A stretch of DNA of 64,000 nt from Flavobacterium sp. SUN052. Lineage in GTDB: Bacteria; Bacteroidota; Bacteroidia; Flavobacteriales; Flavobacteriaceae. Numbering within the stretch: position 1 is the first letter of the stretch; each line of letters begins with the position of its first letter. Shown here piece by piece: positions 9,585 to 18,521 of this stretch. Below the pieces are notes generated by a model. The model made no database searches. It saw nothing but the letters and a program-made list of their open reading frames with translations, and was not told where the DNA came from. The DNA lies in the NCBI RefSeq assembly GCF_028867935.1, contig NZ_JAPQNS010000005.1, forward strand, positions 248,001 through 312,000, read 5' to 3'. Made by a program: the position numbers and the translations under genes.

Positions 9585-12107
9585 ATGAAAATTTCCGCTA
9601 CAACCTTTAATCGTATGGCACACATTCGCATCGGTAATCTGACCGATCTCCAACTTTTGCTGAGTCTGGGTGTATTTGTGCTGGTCATTCTCCTTTCGTT
9701 TGCCGTGCAGGCCCAGACCCTGGCGCGGGCAACGGTAACCGGTCAGGTACGCGATGCCGCAAGCAAACCCCTCGAATTTACAACGGTGCTGCTGGTCCGG
9801 GCAGCCGATTCGTCGATGGTGACGGGGGGCGTAACAGATGCTCAGGGGCGTTACCAGATCGAGACGACCAAAGACGGTTTATTTCGGGTGATGGCTACGC
9901 AGGTGGGCTACCTTAAAACTTACTCGCAGCCGTTCGCCATAAAACCCGATCAATTGGCTGACGATCTGCCCGCGCTAACTCTGGCTCCAGACACCAAAAC
10001 ACTTGGTGAGGTGACGGTGGTGGTTACCAAACCATTCATTGAGCAGTTACCCGATAAGACCGTCATTAATGTCGAAAACAGCATTGTCGCTACTGGTGGT
10101 ACGGCTCTGGAAGTGCTGGAACGCTCGCCGGGCGTTACGGTTGATACCCAAAACGAGCGCATTAGTCTGAAAGGACGCGATGGCGTATTGGTGATGATCG
10201 ACGGAAAACCAACGTACCTGTCGATGTCCGAAGTGGTGAATCTGCTTCGAAACACACCCAGCAACAGTGTACAGACCATTGAATTGATTACCAACCCCTC
10301 GGCAAAATACGATGCCGCCGGTACGTCGGGTATCATTAATATTCGCCTAAAACGCGGCACGTCAGGCACGCACGGAACCAGTGGTAGCGCAACGTTTGGC
10401 GCGAGATACGGCCGATTTCCAAAGGCTTCGGCTGGGGTGACGCTCAATCACCGCAACCAGAAGCTAAGCCTGTTCGGAAGTTACAATTATGACAATCGCC
10501 AGGGTTTCGGCCAGGTGGAGGTCCGGCGGCAGTTTGGATCTGGCGACTCACTCACCACCGTACGCAACTTAGGGTACCGACCCAACACCAACAAAGTCCA
10601 CACTGTTAAAGCTGGTGCTGATTATTCGTTGGGCAAGAACAGCACAGTAGGCTTAATGATCAATGGTATGCTAAGCGATGATCAGGCCGAAATTGATAAT
10701 AAAAATCTCATATATAACGCTCAGAGCCAGTTGCGCCAAACCGTTACCATGACCAACGCATCGACGCGGGAATTGCAGCGGCTGGCCGCAAATGTCAACT
10801 TCAGACACGTTTTTGCGGGCGTTGGCCGCGACTCACTAGACCGCGAACTAACTGTGGATGCTGATTACTCGCAGGTGGCCATTGAACCGCTTGACCAGAT
10901 GCGAACGCGGTATTTTAACGCAAGCAATGTCGAGACAAAGCCAGCTCTTGTGCAACGCAACACAACGCCATCAACCATTACTATCCGGGCGGCCAAAGCC
11001 GATTATGTGCATCCCCTGAGCAAACAAACCAAACTTGAAGCGGGCGGAAAGCTAAGCTATGTCACGTCGGACAACGACATTGTTTTCGAGACGCTGACCG
11101 AAAATCGCTATGTACCCGATCCGCAGCGAACCAATCATTTTCTGTACGACGAAACCATTGCGGCAACGTACCTGAATGGCAGCCATAACTGGCAGAAATG
11201 GTCGCTTCAGGCGGGTGTTCGTATGGAGCATACGCGTTCGGTGGGTAACTCAGTCACGCTCAACAAAATTGTGGATCGCAACTACACGAACCTGTTTCCC
11301 AGCGTGTTTATGACCTACAGCGCCAGTAAAGATCATCAATGGCGAGCGTCCTACAGCCGACGGATCGACCGGCCTAACTACGGCGAGTTGAACCCGTTTA
11401 TCTACGTGATGGACCCGTACACATATCGGGAAGGAAATCCATTTTTACGCCCGCAATTCACCAATGCGTTTCAGGTGGGATACACCTACAAGCAACAAAC
11501 CAACGTAAGTGTAAGCTACAACCGCACCACTGACGTAATAACAGGCGTGAACGATCAACTGGGCCAGGTGATGCGTGTAACGTCAGTAAATCTTGCTGTG
11601 CTCAACAACATAAACCTGAGTATCGACTGCCCGATTACCGTTGCCAAATGGTGGACTATCCGGCCATCGGCCAACGTGTTTCTGAATGCCTATGATGCCA
11701 CCTATGCCGGGGTTCCACTCGACTACCGGCAGGTGTCGGCAAACGTGAATATGAACCAGAATTTTGTGTTGCCGAAAGGCTTCACAGCGGAGTTGTCGGG
11801 TTTCTATAATTCTCCGCTTGTATACGGAATGTTACGGACAACGGGATTCGGGCAGTTGAGTGCGGGTGTGCAAAAACACCTCTGGAACAAAACCGCCACG
11901 CTCCGACTGAACGTCAGCGATTTGTTTTTGACCATGCGGCCGGGCGGCACAATTCGCCATGCCACCACCAATCTGGAGTTTCGCAATCGCTTCGAAAGCC
12001 GCGTTGCCCGGCTGACGTTTACCTGGAATTTTGGCAATCAAAAACTGAAAACTACCCGTCAACGCCAGGGCGGGGTAGAGGAGGAGCAAGGCAGAATCGG
12101 GGGGTAG
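9585..12107 (+). CDS. TonB-dependent-receptor-like outer-membrane barrel (OMP_b-brl_3 type)
   Basis: An 840-residue outer-membrane protein. A long N-terminus with a hydrophobic signal (residues 23-44, ending AVQAQ) leads into a carboxypeptidase-regulatory-like domain (ATVTGQVRDAASKPLEFTTV). A plug-like domain follows (VIDGKPTYLSMSEVVNLL), then a long beta-barrel rich in aromatic and Thr/Asn strands ending EEEQGRIGG after the last barrel strand LTFTWNFGNQ. Members of this group are TonB-linked outer-membrane proteins of unknown ligand, distinct from SusC. An internal ATG at 9615 could be the start. The sialidase-like gene follows 28 bases later, so they may be co-transcribed. Confidence 0.88.
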   Translation: MKISATTFNRMAHIRIGNLTDLQLLLSLGVFVLVILLSFAVQAQTLARATVTGQVRDAASKPLEFTTVLLVRAADSSMVTGGVTDAQGRYQIETTKDGLFRVMATQVGYLKTYSQPFAIKPDQLADDLPALTLAPDTKTLGEVTVVVTKPFIEQLPDKTVINVENSIVATGGTALEVLERSPGVTVDTQNERISLKGRDGVLVMIDGKPTYLSMSEVVNLLRNTPSNSVQTIELITNPSAKYDAAGTSGIINIRLKRGTSGTHGTSGSATFGARYGRFPKASAGVTLNHRNQKLSLFGSYNYDNRQGFGQVEVRRQFGSGDSLTTVRNLGYRPNTNKVHTVKAGADYSLGKNSTVGLMINGMLSDDQAEIDNKNLIYNAQSQLRQTVTMTNASTRELQRLAANVNFRHVFAGVGRDSLDRELTVDADYSQVAIEPLDQMRTRYFNASNVETKPALVQRNTTPSTITIRAAKADYVHPLSKQTKLEAGGKLSYVTSDNDIVFETLTENRYVPDPQRTNHFLYDETIAATYLNGSHNWQKWSLQAGVRMEHTRSVGNSVTLNKIVDRNYTNLFPSVFMTYSASKDHQWRASYSRRIDRPNYGELNPFIYVMDPYTYREGNPFLRPQFTNAFQVGYTYKQQTNVSVSYNRTTDVITGVNDQLGQVMRVTSVNLAVLNNINLSIDCPITVAKWWTIRPSANVFLNAYDATYAGVPLDYRQVSANVNMNQNFVLPKGFTAELSGFYNSPLVYGMLRTTGFGQLSAGVQKHLWNKTATLRLNVSDLFLTMRPGGTIRHATTNLEFRNRFESRVARLTFTWNFGNQKLKTTRQRQGGVEEEQGRIGG

Positions 12108-12135
12108 AACAATAGGCTGCCTTTCTTCTGAAGGT

Positions 12136-13188
12136 ATGCGTTATCTACTCTATTTCTTGCTGCAACTTGGCGCAGTGCTGGCCCATAGTCAGACTTCTGA
12201 AACTGGCCAGAAAGTGTCCATGGGTCATCTGCCGATGGTACTGACCGATGCCGGTGGAACGGTGCATCTGGTGTATGGACAGGACTCAACCATTTATTAC
12301 GCCACATCATCAACCGGGCAATCGGGCAGTTTCACGCAACCCGTTGCCGTGGCGACGCTGTCGAAGCTGGTAACTACGGCCAAACGTGGCCCGCAGGTAG
12401 CAGCTACCAACGAGTATGTGGTGATTACTGCCGTAAACCGGATGGGCGACATTTTCAGCTATTCTCTCGATCGACGCACGGGTAAATGGTCGTCAGCTAC
12501 CCACGTCAACGATGTTCCGGCTGTGGCACTAGAAGGTTTTCAGGCCGTTGCTGGAACCGTAAAAGGCACGTTTCATAGTGTTTGGCTGGATCTGCGCGAC
12601 GACAAGAAAAACAAATTAGTGGGTGCTACCTCCGCCGATGGCGGTCGTACATGGTCGACTAACCGGGTTATTTATCGCTCGCCCAGCGGCACAATTTGCG
12701 AGTGCTGCCGGGTTTCGATAGTGGCTCGCAACAACGATGTGTATGTGCAGTTTCGCAACTTTATCGATGGTTCCCGCGACCTTCACCTGGCCCATTCCAC
12801 GGACGGCGGCAAAACATTCCCCTCGGTACAGAAGCTGGGGTCTGGCACCTGGAAACTGCAAGCCTGCCCAATGGATGGCGGAGCGGTTGCATTGTCACCA
12901 ACGGGGCAGCCACTAACTACCTGGCGACGCGAAAATATGCTCTACACCTGCCAGCCCGGCCAACCCGAACAAGCCGTTGCGCCCGGCCGGAATGTGACCA
13001 TGGTTAGTGGCAACGGTGGTTTTGTACTGGCCTGGGACGATCAGGGCACGGTCTGGGTGAAACGTAACGATGGAGAACCTGTCTCTGTTGGAAAAGGGCA
13101 AATGCCAAGTGTTGCTCTGGCCGGAAAGTCAGTCTTATGTGTTTGGGAAGCCAATGGGCAGGTTATGCTGGCAACAATGAGTTTGTAA
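12136..13188 (+). CDS. Exported sialidase-like (BNR/Asp-box) protein
   Basis: A 350-residue protein with a signal peptide (MRYLLYFLLQLGAVLAHSQ). It is a beta-propeller with Asp-box motifs such as SADGGRTWS and STDGGKTFPS, and an odd cysteine cluster CECCR in the middle. The Asp-boxes place it in the sialidase/BNR superfamily, but they are structural. The sialidase arginine triad could not be identified confidently, so a catalytic role is not claimed. It lies directly after the outer-membrane barrel gene and probably shares its transcript. The cysteine cluster suggests a metal site or disulphides. Confidence 0.8.
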   Translation: MRYLLYFLLQLGAVLAHSQTSETGQKVSMGHLPMVLTDAGGTVHLVYGQDSTIYYATSSTGQSGSFTQPVAVATLSKLVTTAKRGPQVAATNEYVVITAVNRMGDIFSYSLDRRTGKWSSATHVNDVPAVALEGFQAVAGTVKGTFHSVWLDLRDDKKNKLVGATSADGGRTWSTNRVIYRSPSGTICECCRVSIVARNNDVYVQFRNFIDGSRDLHLAHSTDGGKTFPSVQKLGSGTWKLQACPMDGGAVALSPTGQPLTTWRRENMLYTCQPGQPEQAVAPGRNVTMVSGNGGFVLAWDDQGTVWVKRNDGEPVSVGKGQMPSVALAGKSVLCVWEANGQVMLATMSL

Positions 13189-13230
13189 GCATAACCTGCT
13201 GCTGGTTAGTGCGGGAAACCCGATACTGTC

Positions 13231-15099
13231 TCACTTTGTCAACTCCAGTACGAGGGCTGTTTTAGGGGGAAGCTTGATGAGTTTAAGATCACTTATAGTA
13301 GCGTCGGTCAAGATGTTCCTGGCTGATGCAAACCCCTTCATGCGTTCAGCGAAGCGAGCTGTATCAAGCGAAATTTCCTTTTCGCCTGTATTCGTAGCGA
13401 CCATCACTGCTTTAGTGGCATCGTAGCGAAAATAAACGTAGGTGCCATCCTGGGGTAGAAACTGCATGAGCTTTCCGGTATGCATCACCGGGTTATCCCG
13501 TCGGTACATGGCTAATTTTCGTACGAATTGAAACGCTTCATTCTCCCGGTTGTTCCGTCCGGAAGCCTCAAATTTGTTTTCCCTGTCGCCGGGAAAACCG
13601 CCGGGGAAATCACGACGAACTTCGGCATCCGATGGATCTTTAAAATTCTTCATCAGAATTTCGGTACCGTAATACATCGACGGAATGCCGCGTGTTGTTA
13701 ATAGCCAGGTTAATCCAATTTTATATTTCTCAAAGTCTTCACCAATAACCGAGAAATAACGGTCCAGGTCGTGGTTGTCGAGAAACGTAACGAGCTTGGT
13801 GGGATCGACGTAAACAGCATCCTGCGCCAGGGTCTCGTAGATCGGAAACGCATCACTGTTCTTTTGTTTCAACGCGTTATTGGTGATCGCGTTGTAAAGG
13901 ACAAAGTCAAGGCCACCGGGTTGGTTCGATTTAAAGGGAAAATCAATCTTGTTGCGCACGTAATACGATTGATCCACAACGTTGCTTACCGACGATTCGC
14001 CAAAAATGAGGATGTTCGGATATTGATCCATCAGCGCCTGATTACAACGATTCATAAAAGGCATATCGTTGTACAAATATGTGTCAACACGCCAGGCATC
14101 AATGCCAAAGTTCTCTACCGTCCAGATCGCGTGTTGAATCAGAAAATTGGCCACGTATGGATTGCTTTGATTCAGGTCTGGCAGGAAGGGTACAAACCAG
14201 CCATCGACAGTAATTTTGCGATCACTTACCGAAGCATGAGGATCGGTAATGGGCTGTTGTTTGTAAGACGTATTGGTATAGGTTGGCCACTGATGAACCC
14301 AGTCTTTGCTGGGCATGTCTTTAATAAACCAATGATTGATGCCAACGTGGTTATAGACCGCATCCTGCACAACTTTCAGACCAGCCGTATGAGCCGCTTT
14401 AATGAAAGCCTGGTAACCTTCATTCCCACCGAGTCGTCGGTCGATGGCGTAATGATCGGTGAAGCCGTATCCATGATAAGCCGAACGCATTGATCCACCC
14501 TCGTTGGTAAGCGGCTGGTTATTCTCAAGTACAGGCGTAAACCAGATAGCCGTAACGCCTAGATCTTTCAAGTAGTTGACCCGTTGCGCAGCCCCTGCCA
14601 GATCGCCCCCGTGTCGATAGAATGGATTAGAGCGGTCTGCATTGGGGTCAGCCATATCAGCAAATTTGTCGTTGCCCGGATCACCATTGGCAAATCGGTC
14701 AGGCATAGCCAGATAAATAAAATCAGCCGCCGTAACGCCCCCGCCTTTGCGTCCCGTGTCGCGGGCTTTTAGCGAGAATGGCTGCGTAAGGGTCTGTTCT
14801 CCACGCTTGCCAACGATGTTAATTGTACCCGGTTTTGCCGTGGGCGAAATAGTAAGATCCAGAAAAACATAATTTGGATTCTCGACCGTATGCGCTTTCA
14901 CCAGTTTCACACCTGGGTAGCTGATTGTATAGGCCAGCGTTCCGGCATTGGGTCCGTACACAAGCAGTTGAACAGTAGGGTTTTTCATGCCTACCCACCA
15001 GTTTGTGGGGTTGATGCGCTGAATCTGCGCCTGCTGTGCGAATCCAATTCTACCAACTACCAGCAATACGGGCAGTAAAAAAAAGGAGATTTTTTTCAT
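13231..15099 (-). CDS. Exported GH13 alpha-amylase family enzyme (cyclomaltodextrinase/SusA-like)
   Basis: The 622-residue protein starts at 15099 (MKKISFFLLPVLLVVG...FAQQ, a signal peptide). A longer frame reaches 15195, but the likely promoter at 15193-15200 overlaps it. Domains: N-terminal cyclomaltodextrinase-like beta-sandwich (about 25-110), then the (beta/alpha)8 barrel with all four GH13 regions: DAVYNH, AWRVDTYLYND (nucleophile Asp), FGESS (acid/base Glu) and FLDNHD. A C-terminal amylase domain follows. It should hydrolyse alpha-1,4-glucans or cyclodextrins in the periplasm or at the surface, like SusA or neopullulanase. It is convergent with the sialidase-like gene. No starch-type SusCD pair is adjacent. 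Confidence 0.92.
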   Translation of the reverse strand: MKKISFFLLPVLLVVGRIGFAQQAQIQRINPTNWWVGMKNPTVQLLVYGPNAGTLAYTISYPGVKLVKAHTVENPNYVFLDLTISPTAKPGTINIVGKRGEQTLTQPFSLKARDTGRKGGGVTAADFIYLAMPDRFANGDPGNDKFADMADPNADRSNPFYRHGGDLAGAAQRVNYLKDLGVTAIWFTPVLENNQPLTNEGGSMRSAYHGYGFTDHYAIDRRLGGNEGYQAFIKAAHTAGLKVVQDAVYNHVGINHWFIKDMPSKDWVHQWPTYTNTSYKQQPITDPHASVSDRKITVDGWFVPFLPDLNQSNPYVANFLIQHAIWTVENFGIDAWRVDTYLYNDMPFMNRCNQALMDQYPNILIFGESSVSNVVDQSYYVRNKIDFPFKSNQPGGLDFVLYNAITNNALKQKNSDAFPIYETLAQDAVYVDPTKLVTFLDNHDLDRYFSVIGEDFEKYKIGLTWLLTTRGIPSMYYGTEILMKNFKDPSDAEVRRDFPGGFPGDRENKFEASGRNNRENEAFQFVRKLAMYRRDNPVMHTGKLMQFLPQDGTYVYFRYDATKAVMVATNTGEKEISLDTARFAERMKGFASARNILTDATISDLKLIKLPPKTALVLELTK

Positions 15100-15192
15100 G
15101 AATAAGTCAACAATACATTGATTGAATTTAGGTCCAGTGATGGATATATCTCCCTGCAATAACTTGACAGATTTAGCCCTCATTTGGGGTGA

Positions 15193-15200
15193 CAAATATA
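15193..15200 (-). promoter_or_regulatory. Likely promoter -7 box of the GH13 gene
   Basis: The minus strand reads TATATTTG, an exact TAnnTTTG match, 93 bases upstream of the preferred ATG at 15099. It overlaps the longer possible start at 15195 and so argues against that start. Confidence 0.5.
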
Positions 15201-15327
15201 CTTTTCTGGCAATGTATTTTTTCCATACTTCAGGGGTTTCGTTTTCGCTGCGGGTTCACTAATTTGCTTTCCATTTGGTGAGACTATCACCCAGTCCTGT
15301 CCAGTTTAACTCTAACCCTATACCAGT

Positions 15328-15624
15328 ATGTATGCACGTGTGATCCAGGTTGCTATGAAGCCTGAAGGAATAGAAGAGGCTATTGCTTATTTCCGAGATT
15401 CGGTTGGGCCAGCTCTAAAGGAATTGGATGGTTTCAAAAACAGCCGTTTTTTAACGAACCCCGATACCAACAAAGGGCTGATGGTAACCCTTTGGGAATC
15501 AGAAGCCCATCGGCAGGGAGCCGAGACGAACGGTTTCCTGAGTGATGTACTCAAAGGCATGGCAGGCTATTTTGCGGGTCCACCCACCATCGATTATTAC
15601 GAAGTTAACGTTCAGGTAGCGTAA
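15328..15624 (+). CDS. ABM-like dimeric alpha/beta-barrel protein
   Basis: A 98-residue protein starting MYARVIQVAMKPEGIEEAI. The pattern of a strand, helix, two strands around LDGFKNSRFLTNPDTNKG, MVTLWESEAH and a final helix plus strand (YYEVNVQVA) matches the antibiotic-biosynthesis-monooxygenase-like fold. Members are usually small dimers acting in quinone or haem chemistry or as unknown stress proteins. There is no signal peptide and no conserved metal ligand. It stands alone between the GH13 and amidohydrolase genes. Confidence 0.75.
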   Translation: MYARVIQVAMKPEGIEEAIAYFRDSVGPALKELDGFKNSRFLTNPDTNKGLMVTLWESEAHRQGAETNGFLSDVLKGMAGYFAGPPTIDYYEVNVQVA

Positions 15625-15677
15625 AGAGCGATCAGATTCGGTACATTCACTTCGGTAATTACTAAACCTTTCCCGCT

Positions 15678-17039
15678 ATGCAACGCCTGTTGTTTATTTT
15701 ATTCATCACGCTGTCTTCATCCACTTTTGCACAGGAATTAATCAGCAATCGCCAGCGTGATATTGTGTTCCGGGGCGTCAGCGTGGTGCCGATGGACCGG
15801 GATCGTGTGATTGATAACCAGACGGTTATTGTTCGTAACGGTCGGATAACGGCGATGGGTAATGCGGGTAGCGTAACCATTCCTGCCAATGCACTGGTCA
15901 TCGATGGAACCGGTAAATTCCTGACGCCCGGCTGGGCTGAAATACACGCTCACGTACCGCCCATCGACGACATTGAGCCGATGAAAGAGGTGCTTACGCT
16001 GTATCTGGCCAACGGTATCACCACCATTCGCGGAATGCTTGGACACCCCAAACACCTCGAACTCCGTAGCAAAATCAACAGTGGTGAAATTCTGGGTCCT
16101 CATTTTTATGCTACTGGCCCTTCGTTCAACGGGCAAACCGTGAAAACTGCAGCACGCGGGGCCGAGATGGTTCGTGAACAAAAAGCCGCCGGATATGACT
16201 TTCTAAAACTGCATCCCGGTCTTACCAAAGAAACCTTCCCGGCCATTGCCAAAACCGCTCAGGAGGTAGGTATTCCCTTTGTTGGTCACGTTTCGTTCAA
16301 CGTAGGCGTTTGGCGAGCTATCGATGCCCATTATTCGTCCATTGACCATTTAGACGGGTTCATTGATGTCATAACTCCCGGCGCCGACACGCTGGCCGAA
16401 CCCGAAACAGGCCTTTTTGGGGCATGGATTGGGTATCGGGCCGACCCTGCGCGTATTCCAAAATTAGTGAAAGCCCTCCACGATAATCAGATCAGTGTGG
16501 TGCCGACGCAGGCCCTTGCCGAACGGTGGATGTCTCCGCTTCCAGCGGAAAGTTTTACGGGCGACCCGGAAATGAAATACATGCAGCCAAAGGTGATTGA
16601 GAGTTGGTTAGCCGCTAAAAATACGTATATGACCAACCCCAATTTCTCGAAAGACCACGCTCAGAAGCTGATTGAGATTCGTCGGAAATTGATTCTGGCG
16701 TGTCAGAAAAACGGTGTTCAATTATTGTTAGGCTCCGATGCTCCGCAGATATTCAACGTGCCGGGTTTCTCCATTCATAATGAATTAAAGTATCTGGTTG
16801 ATGCCGGGCTGACTCCATACGAAGCCCTGCGAACAGGAACGGTCAATGTAGCCACGTATCTTAAAAAGCCCGATTCAGGCGTTGTGAAAACTGGAAACGT
16901 GTCCGATTTGGTGTTGCTGAATGGTAATCCACTAAAGGACATCAGCCAAACTAGAAGCATCGAAGGCGTAATGATTGGCACCAATTGGCTACCCAAAGCC
17001 TACATTCAGCAGGAGTTGAAAAAACTGGAGAAGAATTAA
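15678..17039 (+). CDS. Exported metal-dependent amidohydrolase
   Basis: A 453-residue protein with a signal peptide (MQRLLFILFITLSSSTFAQ). The amidohydrolase fold is shown by VIDGTGKFLTPGWAEIHAHV (the HxH metal pair), a candidate bridging Lys in FLKLHPG, the His ligands in PFVGHVSF and SSIDHLDGF, and the Asp in LLLGSDAPQ. The composite beta-sandwich is formed by the N-terminus and the C-terminal VSDLVLLNGNPLKDI. It resembles imidazolonepropionase-like/prolidase-like exported amidohydrolases of Bacteroidota. The substrate is unknown. Its stop codon is the first element of the palindrome at 17039-17200. Confidence 0.88.
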   Translation: MQRLLFILFITLSSSTFAQELISNRQRDIVFRGVSVVPMDRDRVIDNQTVIVRNGRITAMGNAGSVTIPANALVIDGTGKFLTPGWAEIHAHVPPIDDIEPMKEVLTLYLANGITTIRGMLGHPKHLELRSKINSGEILGPHFYATGPSFNGQTVKTAARGAEMVREQKAAGYDFLKLHPGLTKETFPAIAKTAQEVGIPFVGHVSFNVGVWRAIDAHYSSIDHLDGFIDVITPGADTLAEPETGLFGAWIGYRADPARIPKLVKALHDNQISVVPTQALAERWMSPLPAESFTGDPEMKYMQPKVIESWLAAKNTYMTNPNFSKDHAQKLIEIRRKLILACQKNGVQLLLGSDAPQIFNVPGFSIHNELKYLVDAGLTPYEALRTGTVNVATYLKKPDSGVVKTGNVSDLVLLNGNPLKDISQTRSIEGVMIGTNWLPKAYIQQELKKLEKN

Positions 17040-17200
17040 GAAGCAGTTTGAGTTAATCGCTTTGGCCTATCAGTGCGTCTTTTGCTGGCTGGTTGTGTTA
17101 CTTTTTTCGCCCGTAGCTATGGCTACGACCTCAAAAAGTGCCTTGCCAGCCAGCAAAATCCACTCCTTCCAGACTCAAATCGCTAACTCAAACTGCTTCT
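17039..17200. repeat. Long imperfect palindrome after the amidohydrolase gene
   Basis: The outer 17 bases AGAAGCAGTTTGAGTTA (17039-17055) recur as a perfect reverse complement at 17184-17200. Inside, TTTTGCTGGCTGG pairs with CCAGCCAGCAAAA and GTAGC pairs with GCTAC around a 3-base loop near 17119-17125. The whole 162-bp unit folds into one long imperfect hairpin. It starts at the amidohydrolase stop and ends 39 bases before the next ATG. It looks like a dispersed palindromic (REP/MITE-like) element. Confidence 0.75.
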
Positions 17201-17239
17201 AAGTGAACAATTAAGCTGTGCTCTGTTGTTCTTGCAGCT

Positions 17240-17641
17240 ATGAATGCCAACGCTATATACGAGCTGCTGATCGACTCCGTAATGGAGAATCTTAAAAGTC
17301 AGTGGACAATTGCCCGCTTAAATGTGCAATTCCTGTCGGAAGGGCAGGATATTGAATTTATCGGAACCTACCTGGACCCAGCCGGGGAGGTACACCCGCT
17401 CTCTACTGACTTTCCCGACGATCTGACAGAGGCTATGCAGGTACTGTATCAAGCTCGCAAACGCGAAAGTCTCCCCCGTGCCAATAAGCTTCAGATGGAC
17501 CTGACCCCAGCCGGAAAATACACCGTTGAGTACAAATGGGATCAGGAAATTCAGGACGAAGACGAACACTTTACAAATGGCGGAACTGCTCGCGAGTGGC
17601 AGGCTATTCGTGAAGCTAAATACGGACCATTGCCGGATTGA
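17240..17641 (+). CDS. Hypothetical protein, possibly YezG/DUF600-like
   Basis: A 133-residue cytosolic acidic protein (MNANAIYELLIDSVMENLKS...). It has an N-terminal helix, a beta-rich middle (IEFIGTYLDPAGEVHPLS) and an amphipathic helix (LTEAMQVLYQARKRES), then strands KLQMDLTPAGKYTVEYKWD. This layout resembles the immunity-type YezG/DUF600 family, but no diagnostic residue settles it and no toxin gene is adjacent. Its 3' end overlaps the pseudouridine synthase gene on the other strand by 26 bases. Function unknown. Confidence 0.7.
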   Translation: MNANAIYELLIDSVMENLKSQWTIARLNVQFLSEGQDIEFIGTYLDPAGEVHPLSTDFPDDLTEAMQVLYQARKRESLPRANKLQMDLTPAGKYTVEYKWDQEIQDEDEHFTNGGTAREWQAIREAKYGPLPD

Positions 17642-18332
17642 ACAGTGTCTCCATCATTCGTTCAAACTCGTTCTGCCAAGGCGCTTCAATTTTGATTTCT
17701 TCGCCGGAAACCGGGTGCTGAAACTGGATCCTCTGGGCGTGTAACAGCATGGTATTCATGGCGAAGTGATCCAAAAACAGCTTGTTTTGTTTGTTGCAGC
17801 CGTGTGGCCTGTCGCCGATGATCGGGTGCAGGATATGGGCCATGTGCTTCCGCAACTGGTGCATCCGGCCGGTGGTGGGCGTCAACTCTACAAGCGAATA
17901 GCGCGAGGTTTGATGTTTGCCGTGTGGCAACGGAATTTCGGTGTGCTGGAGCGTTTTCAGATGCGTCACGGCGTCCTGCATTGTTCCCGCATTTCGACCT
18001 TCATCGCGTCGGAGTGGGTAATCAATTGTTTGTTCGTCGGGAGTATAGCCACGCACAATTGAAAGGTAGGTTTTGTGAACCTTTCCTTCCATAAACTGCT
18101 GTTGCATAGCCGCGTTCATGGCTTCGTTGAGCGCAAAAAGAAGCACACCACTCGTTTTCCGGTCGAGCCGATGCACAGGATACACCCGCTGTCCTAACTG
18201 ATCACGTAGCAGTTGCACGGCGAATTCACTCGCATCAGACGCAATGGGCGACCGATGTACCAGCAGCCCATGGGGCTTATTGATGGCCACCAAATCAGTT
18301 GATTGATATAGAATTGGTAATGGCTGTGGCAT
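17616..18332 (-). CDS. RluA-family pseudouridine synthase (TruC-like)
   Basis: A 238-residue protein with the catalytic motif HRLDRKTSG (the Asp is the nucleophile), the upstream LVAINKPHGLLVH strand and RMHQLRKHMAHILHPIIGD near the C-terminus. It has no S4 domain. Length and the conserved LELTPTTGR-like VELTPTTGRMHQLR place it nearest TruC, which modifies U65 of tRNA; related RluA enzymes modify rRNA. It is convergent with and overlaps the gene at 17240 by 26 bases. Family certain, exact target uncertain. Confidence 0.88.
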   Translation of the reverse strand: MPQPLPILYQSTDLVAINKPHGLLVHRSPIASDASEFAVQLLRDQLGQRVYPVHRLDRKTSGVLLFALNEAMNAAMQQQFMEGKVHKTYLSIVRGYTPDEQTIDYPLRRDEGRNAGTMQDAVTHLKTLQHTEIPLPHGKHQTSRYSLVELTPTTGRMHQLRKHMAHILHPIIGDRPHGCNKQNKLFLDHFAMNTMLLHAQRIQFQHPVSGEEIKIEAPWQNEFERMMETLFNPAMVRI

Positions 18333-18376
18333 TGGTTAGTATTTCAGTTGGGGTTGTTTACGCTCAGTCAGCTTGA

Positions 18377-18519
18377 GACCTCACCCCCGACCCCTCTCCT
18401 TGCGAAGGAGAGGGGAGACAAATAAGGAACCAATTAACTTTATAGGCAAGCCTAATGTGCTGCTTTATTCAGGTAAGACTCCCCTCTCCTTGGCAAGGAG
18501 AGGGGCCGGGGGTGAGGTC
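18377..18519. repeat. Palindromic MITE-like element (CCTCACCCCCGACCCCTC family), copy 1
   Basis: GACCTCACCCCCGACCCC at the left end is mirrored by GGCCGGGGGTGAGGTC at the right end. Each arm also contains a nested hairpin (CTCTCCTTGCGAAGGAGAG and CTCTCCTTGGCAAGGAGAG). A related element lies at 31446-31627 in this window. The element ends next to the stop codon of the DinB gene. Read as protein it gives a run of Arg/Gly-rich residues that should not be annotated as a gene. Confidence 0.85.
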
Positions 18520-18521
18520 GA

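Noticed and set aside
13771..14493. A 240-codon open frame on the plus strand inside the GH13 gene
   Set aside because: It is antisense to a gene with all four GH13 motifs and has no family similarity.
15100..15195. The N-terminal extension of the GH13 gene
   Set aside because: It would precede a complete signal peptide and overlaps the likely promoter at 15193.
17240..17641. A toxin-antitoxin or immunity module
   Set aside because: The YezG-like resemblance is weak and no toxin or secretion gene is adjacent.
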